From assembly GCA_947494145.1 (NCBI GenBank), contig CANLTZ010000006.1, positions 62,001 to 126,000 on the forward strand: a stretch of DNA of 64,000 nt. The letters are read 5' to 3'. The notes beneath the pieces are model-generated. The model was not told the origin of the DNA. It did no database searches and saw nothing but the letters and a program-made list of their open reading frames with translations. The translations under genes were made by a program, and so were the position numbers. The stretch comes from an uncultured Jannaschia sp. (GTDB lineage Bacteria; Pseudomonadota; Alphaproteobacteria; Rhodobacterales; Rhodobacteraceae). This document shows, piece by piece, positions 8,357-16,391 of this stretch. How positions within the stretch are numbered: the first letter of the stretch is position 1; every line of letters starts with the position of its first letter.

Positions 8357-9094
8357 GTGAAAGCAGTGATCTTGAGTGCCGGGCAAGGCAAACGCCTTCT
8401 GCCCCTGACAGCGGACCGCCCGAAATGTCTATTGCCCCTGGCGGGACGCAGCATCCTGGAATGGCAGGTACGCGCCCTGGCCGCCAATGGTGTGGAAGAA
8501 GTGGTCGTGGTGACGGGCTTCAAATCCGACGCGGTGGCGGCTGCCGTGGCCCAGATGCCCGATATCGGACCCCGCATCCGCATCATCTTCAATCCGTTCT
8601 ACACCGTCACCGACAATGTCAGCAGTTGCTACATGGCGCGCGAGGACATGGAAGGCGATTTCATCCTGATGAACGGGGACACGTTGCTAGGCCCTGATAT
8701 CGTGGCCCGTGCGCTTGATCAGGCGAAGGCGCCGATCAACGTGACCGTGGACCGCAAGGATGAATACGATGCCGACGATATGAAGGTCTGCGTGGAAGGA
8801 GATCGGCTGACTCGCATCGGCAAGCAGCTTCCGGTGGAGGATGTGGACGCGGAATCCATCGGGTGCCTGATCTTCCGGTCGGGCGGCGGTGGCCTGTTCC
8901 TCAAGTCGCTGATCGAGTTGATGAGCCAGGAAAACGGGCTCAGCAATTGGTATCTGCGCGCCGTCGACATGGCGGCGGCTGACGGCGTGGTCGGCACTGC
9001 CTCCATTGAGGGGTTGGGCTGGGCGGAGGTGGATTTCCCCCACGATCTGGAAGCCGCAGAGGCGCTGGCCCAGAAGCTTACGGCGGACCTATAG
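8357..9094 (+). CDS. Sugar/alcohol-phosphate nucleotidyltransferase (LicC-like)
   Basis: This 245-residue NTP transferase has the N-terminal nucleotide-binding signature VILSAGQGKRLLPLTADRPK, with the catalytic Lys in the PKCLLPL segment. NPFYTVTDNVSSCYMAR and MNGDTLLG (metal-binding Asp) resemble CTP:phosphocholine and inositol-phosphate cytidylyltransferases. It would activate an alcohol phosphate as CDP-alcohol, a donor that the nearby CDP-alcohol phosphotransferases could use. The start is placed at GTG 8357 because AGGTGG ends five bases before it; GTG 8348 is the alternative. It converges with the bcerS operon, ends 11 bases from its last gene, and is read from its own promoter. Confidence 0.85.
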   Translation: MKAVILSAGQGKRLLPLTADRPKCLLPLAGRSILEWQVRALAANGVEEVVVVTGFKSDAVAAAVAQMPDIGPRIRIIFNPFYTVTDNVSSCYMAREDMEGDFILMNGDTLLGPDIVARALDQAKAPINVTVDRKDEYDADDMKVCVEGDRLTRIGKQLPVEDVDAESIGCLIFRSGGGGLFLKSLIELMSQENGLSNWYLRAVDMAAADGVVGTASIEGLGWAEVDFPHDLEAAEALAQKLTADL

Positions 9095-9105
9095 AGGCGC
9101 GGCTG

Positions 9106-9879
9106 TCACGCCTCGCGACCGGCGAGGACGCGCTCCACAAGCTCTAGATCGGCGGTCTTGTCGACGTCGATAGCGGCATCGGCAAAGGGCATGTCGATGG
9201 CCGCCAGGCGCGCGCCCGTGCGTTCACCCAAGGCAACCAGCGCCGCATCCAGGGGTAGCGTGCGCGTCGCGTAGCGCAGGGCTGGCACAAGGCCGACCTG
9301 GCGCAACATGGCCAAGGGCCGCTTGCGGTTTTCTTCGACCTGGCGCCAGAAACGCAGAACCTCACGGGCGCGCTGGGTGTGAAAGGCAAAGAGGTTGCAA
9401 CCGCTGCGCGGGCCGTCCGAAAACCGCAAGCCGGTGCGCTTGTTGTTGGGATAGGTCGCGTGGATCGTATCCAACCGCGCCAGTCCAACCGTTGCATCCG
9501 CGCCAACCGGTTGGTTCTGGACAAAATGCCCGATGATCTTGGGTGTCACCAGCGGTGTATCTGCCGTCGTCATCAGGATGGATCGCGACATGCCAAGGGC
9601 GTCGATCCCTGCCAGTGTGCTCAGGCTAGGCGAGCCAGCGGCGGTGAGGATGCTCACATCGTCGCCTTGCAGCGCCCGCATTCCGTCCAGCAAGGCGGGT
9701 TCTTCGATCATCACCGCGATGCGACCGACGGCCGGCACTGCCCGCAAGGCCAACACGACCCGTTCGACCATCGCCTGGCCGGCGACGGGCACAAGGGCCT
9801 TATGGCTGACACCTGTCGCTTCGGTGATCGGGCAGGCGCCATGGCGCCTGCCGGCCAGCACAAGGGCAGACCAAGTCAC
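9106..9879 (-). CDS. MobA/NTP-transferase-like nucleotidyltransferase
   Basis: This 257-residue protein starts with the Rossmann-like nucleotide-binding block SALVLAGRR, followed by KALVPVAGQAMVERVV and TTADTPLVTP (metal-binding Asp), as in MobA-like and GlmU-like transferases. The C-terminal part (IDMPFADAAIDVDKTADLELVE) is typical of MobA-like family ends. The GTG start at 9879 overlaps the bcerS stop (GTGA), placing it last in a leftward operon beginning at 15842. A specific substrate cannot be read from the sequence. Context suggests head-group activation for the two phosphotransferases, whose own N-terminal domains look like degenerate nucleotidyltransferases. Confidence 0.8.
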   Translation of the reverse strand: MTWSALVLAGRRHGACPITEATGVSHKALVPVAGQAMVERVVLALRAVPAVGRIAVMIEEPALLDGMRALQGDDVSILTAAGSPSLSTLAGIDALGMSRSILMTTADTPLVTPKIIGHFVQNQPVGADATVGLARLDTIHATYPNNKRTGLRFSDGPRSGCNLFAFHTQRAREVLRFWRQVEENRKRPLAMLRQVGLVPALRYATRTLPLDAALVALGERTGARLAAIDMPFADAAIDVDKTADLELVERVLAGREA

Positions 9880-11000
9880 GCGATTTCTTTCCCGTAGATG
9901 CGATAGGTCTTGTACACGCGGCCACCAACATACTCTGCGAACTGATTCATGGGCGCATTGTCTTCCAGGACCCAGGACATTTCGACCCGTTGCATGCCCA
10001 TGGCCCGGGCCTCTCGGCGGAGATTTGCGACCATGCTGCCCAAAATGACGGATCCCATCATGGTTCCGGTGTATTTCTTGCGTAATCCCATGAGCGGAAT
10101 TCGGCCTGACCGGAGGCCCTTCACCTTTAGCCGCCAAAGAAGCTTGGCCCAGCCGAAAGGCAGAAGGCTGCCGCCCAGGTCTGAGATGGCTTCGTTTATG
10201 TTCGGCAGGCAGACGATGAAGGCCACGGGCGCGCCATCATGTTCGGCGAACCAGACCAGGCGCTTGTCCACGATGGGGCGCAATTCGCTCGCCAGCGCCT
10301 CGATCTCAGACGGTGCGAGCGGCACGAAACCCCAGTTGTCGGACCAGGCATCGTTGAAAATCTCACCCAAGCGCAGGACATCGCCTTTGAAGTCCTTCAT
10401 GTTGATCTGCCGGATCGTCAGGCCCTTGCGCGCAGGCGCCACGCTTGGGGCGCTGTCTTTTTCTTCCAGCAGATAGGCAAAGACATCCCGCGCCTTGGCG
10501 TAGCCCTGCGCCTCTAGCTGCCCAGCGAGGTGTGGAAGGTCATGCCCCATCAGCAGCATGGGGGGTGTATCGCGCCCATCCACCAGCAGACCGGTTTCTT
10601 GATTGGTCGAGAAGTTGAGGGGCCCGAAGATACGGCGAACACCGCGTTCCGCGAGCCAACTTTCGGCTGTGCGTAGCAATGCGGCAGTCACCTCTGGGTC
10701 GTCTTCGGCGGCAAGCCAGCCAAAGTGACCCTCCTCAGCGCTGCGCATCTTGGCCACGAACGGGTCAATCTGCGCGCTGATGCGCCCCACAATCCGGTTG
10801 CCCCGCTTCGCCAGCCAAAGCTGCACCTCGGCGCGTTGCAGGTAGTGGTTCTTCTTTGGATTGAGTGTGTCGGCCCGTTCCAGCCGAAGCGGAGGCACCC
10901 AAGTCCCATCATCGGCATGGAGACGGTACGGCAGTTCGATGAAAGCCGCCCGGTCCGCCTTATCGCGAACCGGGACGATCTTGATGTCATTGCCGCTCAC
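9876..11000 (-). CDS. bcerS: Bacterial ceramide synthase, GNAT-like N-acyltransferase
   Basis: This 374-residue protein belongs to the GNAT-fold family that includes the Caulobacter ceramide synthase. It would N-acylate a sphingoid base to ceramide or keto-ceramide with acyl-CoA or acyl-ACP. Visible marks are the start DKADRAAFIELPYRLH, WVPPLRLE, RIVGRISAQID, GHFGWL, a GPLNFSTNQETGLLV block and a second acyltransferase-like half ending YVGGRVYKTYRIYGK. The GTG start at 11000 lies 14 bases after the desaturase stop, with no strong ribosome site. The presence of spt, acpR, cerR and aasR about 10 kb away supports the function; substrate chain length is not predictable. Confidence 0.82.
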   Translation of the reverse strand: MSGNDIKIVPVRDKADRAAFIELPYRLHADDGTWVPPLRLERADTLNPKKNHYLQRAEVQLWLAKRGNRIVGRISAQIDPFVAKMRSAEEGHFGWLAAEDDPEVTAALLRTAESWLAERGVRRIFGPLNFSTNQETGLLVDGRDTPPMLLMGHDLPHLAGQLEAQGYAKARDVFAYLLEEKDSAPSVAPARKGLTIRQINMKDFKGDVLRLGEIFNDAWSDNWGFVPLAPSEIEALASELRPIVDKRLVWFAEHDGAPVAFIVCLPNINEAISDLGGSLLPFGWAKLLWRLKVKGLRSGRIPLMGLRKKYTGTMMGSVILGSMVANLRREARAMGMQRVEMSWVLEDNAPMNQFAEYVGGRVYKTYRIYGKEIA

Positions 11001-11014
11001 CCGTCGGGGCCGCG

Positions 11015-11776
11015 TCAGGCCTCGGCAGTCTCGCCACGCTTGGGGGGACGGGACCGGGGTGGATGCCCCGTCAGTTCCGCAACCCAAGGGTATTGCTTCG
11101 ACATCTCGACGTCGTAGCCCAGGTTGAACACGTGTTCGCTGCGCGGGACTTCGGTGGCACGCTCATAGTTCGTGCCGAATAGCTTATCCACCGCGAAGGT
11201 GGTGATGCCGTAATTGCCGTCTTCATGGTGGAAGTGATGCATCAGGTGCTTGTCCTTCATACGCCGCAGGATCTTGTTCTGGGGCGTGAAGTTCAGGTGC
11301 TGGATGCAATGCACGAATTCATAGACACAGGTCGTAAACAGGCCCGCGGCCAAAGCAGCCAGCGCCCCGGACGGCCCGCCGATCAGATAGCCCACGGGCG
11401 CGGTGGCCAGCACGATGGTCGGCAATGTGGTGTGCAGCGCGCCGAACAGCACCTCCAACTTGTGCGGGTCCTGGTGGTGGTCGAAATGGATGCGTTTCCA
11501 GATGGGTGCCGTCACGGACCAGCGATAGAGGTATTCGCCGTGCAGCACGAAACGATGCAGCAGATACCACACCACCGGGTAGAGAACGATGGCGGAGACG
11601 ACCGATGCGACGATGGCCAGGGCCGAGGTTGCCAACCAAAGGGCAAGCACGGTCGCGACGACGCCCAAAGCCAAATAGGCTTGGATGGCGTAATAGGTGA
11701 AATAGGCGACCGTGAGCTCCCGCAGGGACATGCGGCCGAGATCGAAGCTCCGGCCTTTCCAGGTCTTCATGAACAT
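11015..11776 (-). CDS. Sterol desaturase/fatty-acid hydroxylase superfamily membrane protein
   Basis: A membrane di-iron oxygenase of about 253 residues. Histidine motifs are HRFVLH, HFDHHQDPH and HLMHHFHHEDGN, the three His boxes that bind the di-iron centre. Several hydrophobic helices surround them. Family members hydroxylate or desaturate lipids such as sphingoid bases, fatty acids and carotenoids. In this operon the simplest inference is hydroxylation of ceramide or its precursor. The start is uncertain: ATG 11776 is used, but the in-frame sequence upstream (including HWAPKPVFYVRFAM) looks coding back to about 11887, where only non-ATG codons occur. Confidence 0.82.
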   Translation of the reverse strand: MFMKTWKGRSFDLGRMSLRELTVAYFTYYAIQAYLALGVVATVLALWLATSALAIVASVVSAIVLYPVVWYLLHRFVLHGEYLYRWSVTAPIWKRIHFDHHQDPHKLEVLFGALHTTLPTIVLATAPVGYLIGGPSGALAALAAGLFTTCVYEFVHCIQHLNFTPQNKILRRMKDKHLMHHFHHEDGNYGITTFAVDKLFGTNYERATEVPRSEHVFNLGYDVEMSKQYPWVAELTGHPPRSRPPKRGETAEA

Positions 11777-11900
11777 CGCGAACCTCACATAGAATACGGG
11801 CTTCGGGGCCCAATGCCTCAGCGCAGCGTAACGGGCAAGGGTGCCTGTGTCGCAGGGCGGCCTGAACCCGGGGAAGTGTTTCAGAACCGCGCGTTTTGTT

Positions 11901-13103
11901 TCAATCTGCCGCTGCCGCGTGACGTTTCGGGGCCCAAAGGCGCATCGTCCGCCAGGCATGCCAGGCCATGGTCACGCCTTGCCAAGCCGCCACGGCCATG
12001 AAGGCGCCCGCGCCTGCGCCGACGATCAACCCGACCGTGAAGATGGCCACGTTGACGTTGCGCCGCGCGATCCAGGTGCGCGCGAAGGCGTCGGTTTCGG
12101 TCATCGTGTGCAGGCCGCGCCCGAAGCGGCTTTTGGCCGCCATCAGAACCAGTCGGTCGCCCACATAGAAGGCGAATAGCAGGATCGTGGCGATGCCCAG
12201 CGGATCGGACATCGCGGTAGCGCCAAGGCCGATTGCCCAAGCTATGTACCAAAACGGCGGATGCACGATGTCCGTGCCATGGTCGAGGATGTTGCCTATG
12301 GCCGAGTCGGTCATGGTCAGGCGGGCAAGCTTCCCATCGACGCTGTCGAGGATCATCATCGCATAGGCCAGCAGCAGGCCCCAAACCCATTGCCCCGCCG
12401 CAAAGAGCGGGATCGCCGCGATGCAAAGGACGATGCTCAGCACGGTGACGGTGTTCGGATGGATGCGCAGGCGCGAGGATAGGCGCACAAGCGGCCAGAC
12501 GAAGGGGGGAAAGACCCAGCGGGTCAGAAAATCGGTGGAGCCCTTGTAATTGCGCCAAAACTGTTCCCGCTCCAGTGTGTCGCGGGTGGCTGCATCGGGC
12601 ATCGCATGAAGGGTGAAGGACAGTTCACGCCGCAGCTTGTTGATGAAAAGCGGAAGGCTATCGAGCGGCTTCTGGGCCACGCTGCCATCGGCAACCATTC
12701 GGCTGGCAATATCTTCCAGCGTCGTTGCATCTGGCGGGGGCATTTGTCCATCCAGCCGCAGGATGGCCGTGGGCCAGGCAGGGTCGCTTGCAGAGATCGC
12801 GATAGGGTCGGTTTCGTCGATGAGCAGCGGCAGAAGTCGGTTGTCGATCAACGCCCCACCGTCCAGCACTAGGACGGGGCCCGGCTGGTTTTGGACAAAA
12901 CCGGCCAAACGTGCACCGACGGGACCGTCGGATATGTCGGGCGAGATGCCCTTTGGCGCGTCGATTGGGCCGCTTGCCGATACGGTGACGCCGGTCACCT
13001 TGTCGCCCAGTCGACCGACCGCACGCAGGACCAATTCCAGCGGGGTGAGGCCGAAGAAAGTCGGGCGTCCCGCGGCCGGGTCGGCATCAATCCAAACGTG
13101 CAT
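11901..13103 (-). CDS. CDP-alcohol phosphotransferase with N-terminal degenerate nucleotidyltransferase-like domain
   Basis: This 400-residue membrane protein has the full CDP-alcohol phosphotransferase signature: D256, G257, A260, R261, G270, D274 and D278 (DGxxAR-x8-GxxxDxxxD), followed by several membrane helices. Residues 1-150 resemble a nucleotidyltransferase fold with a DGGALIDNRLLPLL segment but without a clear catalytic motif. A linker (REQFWRNYKGSTDFLTRWVFP, from residue 179) closely matches the second such protein encoded at 17326-18447. It should join a CDP-activated group and an alcohol in the membrane, probably adding a head group to ceramide or a related lipid. It sits 16 bases after the permease gene. 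Confidence 0.88.
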   Translation of the reverse strand: MHVWIDADPAAGRPTFFGLTPLELVLRAVGRLGDKVTGVTVSASGPIDAPKGISPDISDGPVGARLAGFVQNQPGPVLVLDGGALIDNRLLPLLIDETDPIAISASDPAWPTAILRLDGQMPPPDATTLEDIASRMVADGSVAQKPLDSLPLFINKLRRELSFTLHAMPDAATRDTLEREQFWRNYKGSTDFLTRWVFPPFVWPLVRLSSRLRIHPNTVTVLSIVLCIAAIPLFAAGQWVWGLLLAYAMMILDSVDGKLARLTMTDSAIGNILDHGTDIVHPPFWYIAWAIGLGATAMSDPLGIATILLFAFYVGDRLVLMAAKSRFGRGLHTMTETDAFARTWIARRNVNVAIFTVGLIVGAGAGAFMAVAAWQGVTMAWHAWRTMRLWAPKRHAAAAD

Positions 13104-13119
13104 AGATCATCCTCGGGAC

Positions 13120-14175
13120 TCAGGTCTCTGATCGGCGCAGCAAAAACAGCCCAATCGCACCGAATGCAAGGACAGGCAGCCAAGCGGCGATTGTCGGCGC
13201 CAACGCTCCGGCCCGGCCCAGCGCGTTCAAAATGCCCCCTGCTACGACAAAGCCAAGGCCCAAGGAAAGGCCCAGAAAGCCTCCGATCAACGCGGCGGAG
13301 CTGCGGCCTTGCCGCCGCATGGCGGGGCTGGCGAGCAGAAGCATCACCAGCGATGCCAAGGGGGCCGCGTAGCGCCCCGCCAGTTCCGTGCGGTAGCTGG
13401 CGGGCTCGGTAATGCCGGTCCAAGTCTCGGCAAGCAGGTTGTTCATGAGGCCCGATTGCAGCCTTTCGGGGGGTTGTTGCAGCATCTCGATAGTCGCAGG
13501 TTCTGGGCCGTCGGCCCAAGGCAGTTGCTCATAGCGGGTCACTTCGGTGCCCAGCCCACCGTCGAATTGTTCGACCTCCACGACCGAAAGAACCCAGCCG
13601 GCGCCGTCATGGCTGGCATGGTCCGCTTCGATCCGGGCGGTCAGGCGTCCGTTCCGGTCGCGTTCATAGATGGTCAGGCCGCCAAGTGCGGTGCCATCGC
13701 GCGACCGCTCCGCCACGCTGACGATGCTTTCCGTCCCTCGTAGCCAAAGCAACTCACCCCGGTTCACCGGGGGCTCCCACCATTCGACATAGGCCTGCTG
13801 CGAAGACGGCACGACGCGGTCCACGAGGACGAAGTGAAACGCCGCAAAAAGCAGGCAGACCGGCAGGCAGAGCATCACCAGGCGCCCTTGGGACAACCCG
13901 CCCGACCGCAGCGCGTCCAATTCGCTGCGCCCTGCGAGTGCGAGAAAGACGGTGATCGTGCCCAAAAGGACCGAGATCGGGATGACGCTTTCCACGATCG
14001 ACGGCAGGCGGTAGCTGGCAAAGACGAACAGATCGGCAACGGAATTCCGCCGTTCCAACACGTCGTCGACGTTATCGACCAAGTCCATGATCTGCAAAAG
14101 GGCGGCCAGGACCAGCCCGACGCCCATGATCCGCGCGAAGATCAACCGCGACAGGTAGCGCGCGACCACGCTCAC
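13120..14175 (-). CDS. LptF/LptG family permease (second of a pair, LptG-like)
   Basis: This 351-residue membrane protein has the YjgP/YjgQ layout: N-terminal helices (residues about 14-110, with the SELDALRSGGLS loop that contacts the ABC ATPase), a periplasmic beta-jellyroll middle (about 125-270) and C-terminal helices (about 275-345). LptFG proteins with LptB extract lipopolysaccharide from the inner membrane. This copy is inside a sphingolipid operon and not beside pepA or lptD, so a dedicated role in moving a sphingolipid is inferred. It overlaps the upstream LptF-like gene by 4 bases (ATGA). Confidence 0.88.
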   Translation of the reverse strand: MSVVARYLSRLIFARIMGVGLVLAALLQIMDLVDNVDDVLERRNSVADLFVFASYRLPSIVESVIPISVLLGTITVFLALAGRSELDALRSGGLSQGRLVMLCLPVCLLFAAFHFVLVDRVVPSSQQAYVEWWEPPVNRGELLWLRGTESIVSVAERSRDGTALGGLTIYERDRNGRLTARIEADHASHDGAGWVLSVVEVEQFDGGLGTEVTRYEQLPWADGPEPATIEMLQQPPERLQSGLMNNLLAETWTGITEPASYRTELAGRYAAPLASLVMLLLASPAMRRQGRSSAALIGGFLGLSLGLGFVVAGGILNALGRAGALAPTIAAWLPVLAFGAIGLFLLRRSET

Positions 14176-15374
14176 GACGATGCCGTTTCCTTGCGGCGAC
14201 GGAAGATGGAGGTGACAGCACCGATGCCCCGCTCAAGCCGGTCGAAGACCGCGTCGAAGCCGTTTTGGCGCGGGGAGCCATCGGCCCGGATAAACAGCCA
14301 GAGCGACAGGATGGCGAAGGCCCCAAAGGGCACCCAATAGCCAATCAGGGGCGTGATCGTGCCATTGCCCACAAGACCGCCGCCAAGCTCCAACGCGTGG
14401 CGGTAGACCACCAGCAAAACGGCTGCCATGCCGATGGCCACGCCGCGGCGCTGGCGCTTCGCCGCCATGCCCATCGGTATTGCCAGTAAAGGCATCAGAA
14501 GGACCGACAGGGCCGACACGATCCGGCCATGGAAGGAAGACAGGCGACTCAAGACGTCTTCTTCGCTCGCGGCAGGGTCGGGGTTGACCTGCGCGTCCCA
14601 CAATTCATCCAGCGTCAGTTCCCGCTCATCATCGCCCCGGTCGCGGAAGGGCGGCGCCTCCATCGGGAAGGTTGGGTCCACTTGAAAATTGCGTAGCCGC
14701 ATGGTCACCGGGCCTGATCCAGGCTCACTGACCACTTGCACCACGTCTTGCAGCCGTACCTGCGCCATGCCCGTGCCGGGGATCAGCTCAACGGTGCCGG
14801 TGGCGGCGGTGGTGACGATTTCCTGACCTTCATCGGTGGTCTGGCGCACGAAGACATCCGTCAAATCACGGCCATCCAAGTTCACATTGCCCGCATAGAT
14901 CGTCAGATCGTCGGTGGGTGTGAAGAATGTCCGCTCTTCGATGGCACCCGTCCAGACGCCGTGCGTGGCCGCGTGTTTGAGCGCGCGGTAGCCATAGCGG
15001 CTATAGGGTTCGATCCAGCCGTAAAGCAGCATGCTGAACACCGCGAGAACGACGCCCGTCAGCATCAAGGGCCAAGCCAGCCGACGCATGGACAGCCCCG
15101 CGCTCATCATCGCGTCAAGTTCGCTGTCATCGCCCAGCCGCGCCACCAGCAGCAGCACGGAGATGAAGAATGCCGCGGGCAAGGCCAGGCCCAGATAATG
15201 GGGCACCAGACTGGCGGTCATCTGAAGAACGGTCGACACCGCAGCACCGTTATCGGCGGCAAACTCGAACAAGCGCATGACCCGTTCCAATACGAGCGCA
15301 AGCAGCACGATACCCAGCGCCAGCATCAAGCGGCGCGTGGCCTCGGCAAGCAGGTAGCGGTCGATCCGGTTCAT
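14172..15374 (-). CDS. LptF/LptG family permease (first of a pair, LptF-like)
   Basis: This 400-residue member of the same family has N-terminal helices, the cytosolic coupling loop DDSELDAMMSAGLSMRRL around residues 85-102, a periplasmic domain (about 130-280) with the TDDLTIYAGNVNLDGRDL strand pattern, and C-terminal helices. It begins MNRIDRYLLAEA, typical of LptF. It is translated immediately before the LptG-like gene, forming the usual heterodimer. No LptB ATPase or LptC/A partner is encoded nearby, so the pair may share the housekeeping LptB. Whether this is the only LptFG pair of the genome cannot be told from the window. Confidence 0.88.
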   Translation of the reverse strand: MNRIDRYLLAEATRRLMLALGIVLLALVLERVMRLFEFAADNGAAVSTVLQMTASLVPHYLGLALPAAFFISVLLLVARLGDDSELDAMMSAGLSMRRLAWPLMLTGVVLAVFSMLLYGWIEPYSRYGYRALKHAATHGVWTGAIEERTFFTPTDDLTIYAGNVNLDGRDLTDVFVRQTTDEGQEIVTTAATGTVELIPGTGMAQVRLQDVVQVVSEPGSGPVTMRLRNFQVDPTFPMEAPPFRDRGDDERELTLDELWDAQVNPDPAASEEDVLSRLSSFHGRIVSALSVLLMPLLAIPMGMAAKRQRRGVAIGMAAVLLVVYRHALELGGGLVGNGTITPLIGYWVPFGAFAILSLWLFIRADGSPRQNGFDAVFDRLERGIGAVTSIFRRRKETASS

Positions 15375-15395
15375 CGCCGCCTCGCTATCAGTGCG

Positions 15396-15842
15396 TCAGG
15401 CGTCAGGCCAGTGATCCCGCAGCATGTTCACGATATCCTGCATCACATCTGCGTCTGGGTTCCGGCCCTGTCCCAGAACCGGCGGTCCGGGCCAGCCCGC
15501 ATCGGGAAAGTCCATGCCAGACAGGCTGCGGCTGCCTGCGTAGCGAGGGATGACATGGCAATGGACGTCCGGGTCTACCATCATCAGCATCAGGTAATTG
15601 ACCTTCTCATATTTCACCGCGTTACGGAGCATCGGCTCCAACTTGCCGATCACGCGGCCCATATCCGCGAAGCCCGCTGCCGAAACGTCGGAAAAAGCGG
15701 TGACGGGTTCGCGGCAGATAAGCACCATTGAGCCCAGCGTGACCTGTTCGGGCCGGGCAAGAAGGCGCCAATGCTCGGTCTCGGCCACTAGGGTTTCGGG
15801 GTATCCGAACTTGGTCATCGTGGCCGTGGGGGCATCTGTCAT
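15396..15842 (-). CDS. HIT family protein with altered histidine triad
   Basis: This 148-residue protein of the histidine-triad superfamily includes nucleotide hydrolases and transferases such as Ap4A phosphorylase-like enzymes. The triad region reads DPDVHCHVIPRY (residues 90-101): the second and third histidines (H94, H96) are kept, but the first position is D92 where canonical proteins have His. It is the first gene of the leftward operon (HIT, LptF-like, LptG-like, phosphotransferase, hydroxylase, bcerS, nucleotidyltransferase). A role with CDP- or nucleotide-activated intermediates is plausible but unproven. Start ATG 15842 gives MTDAPTATMTKFGYPETLV. Confidence 0.82.
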   Translation of the reverse strand: MTDAPTATMTKFGYPETLVAETEHWRLLARPEQVTLGSMVLICREPVTAFSDVSAAGFADMGRVIGKLEPMLRNAVKYEKVNYLMLMMVDPDVHCHVIPRYAGSRSLSGMDFPDAGWPGPPVLGQGRNPDADVMQDIVNMLRDHWPDA

Positions 15843-15941
15843 CGCATATCCATTCCGCTTGATGCAGGCCCGCCCTATCTTGAAAGGCCCGGGCGCCATG
15901 TCGTCCGGGTCGAAGCGTAGAACAGGAAAGGTCCGTTTGTC

Positions 15942-16391
15942 ATGTTGCTCCGCGCCCTTGCCATTCCGGTGCTTGCCACGTTGGCATTGCCCGCCCATGC
16001 CGAAAGCTGTGGCCCGGGGGATGAAACCAGGCTGGAGGTGTCCGTCCAGAACGTGCGTTCATCCTCCGGCAACGTCACGATCACCGTTTATGAAAACGAC
16101 CGGCGCAAGTTTCTGGCGCGCGGCGCCAAGCTGGTCCGGGACCGTGTGCCCGCCCAGGCCGGTGTGACGACCGGCTGCCTGCCCGTGCCGGGGCCGGGTG
16201 TCTACGCGATCGCCATTTACCACGACGAGGATGGCGACAAGGATTTTGACCGCAACGCCATGGGTCTGCCCCGGGAAGGCTACGGCTTTTCGAACGATGC
16301 GCCGACGCTGATGTCGCTACCGTCTTTCGATGATGTGGTGTTCCAGGCGGGCCCAGGGTCGACTCCGCTGACCATCACGATGCGCTATTGA
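15942..16391 (+). CDS. Secreted DUF2141 family protein
   Basis: This 149-residue protein has a clear Sec signal peptide (MLLRALAIPVLATLALPAHA). The mature part has the DUF2141 pattern: LEVSVQNVRSSSGNVTITVY, a middle YAIAIYHDEDGDKDFDRNAMGLPREGYGFSND calcium-binding-like acidic stretch, and a C-terminal TITMRY strand. It is a small periplasmic or secreted beta-sandwich of unknown function. It diverges from the HIT-led operon across a 99-bp gap that should hold both promoters, and its stop overlaps the stop of the metallophosphoesterase by 7 bases on the other strand. Confidence 0.85.
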   Translation: MLLRALAIPVLATLALPAHAESCGPGDETRLEVSVQNVRSSSGNVTITVYENDRRKFLARGAKLVRDRVPAQAGVTTGCLPVPGPGVYAIAIYHDEDGDKDFDRNAMGLPREGYGFSNDAPTLMSLPSFDDVVFQAGPGSTPLTITMRY

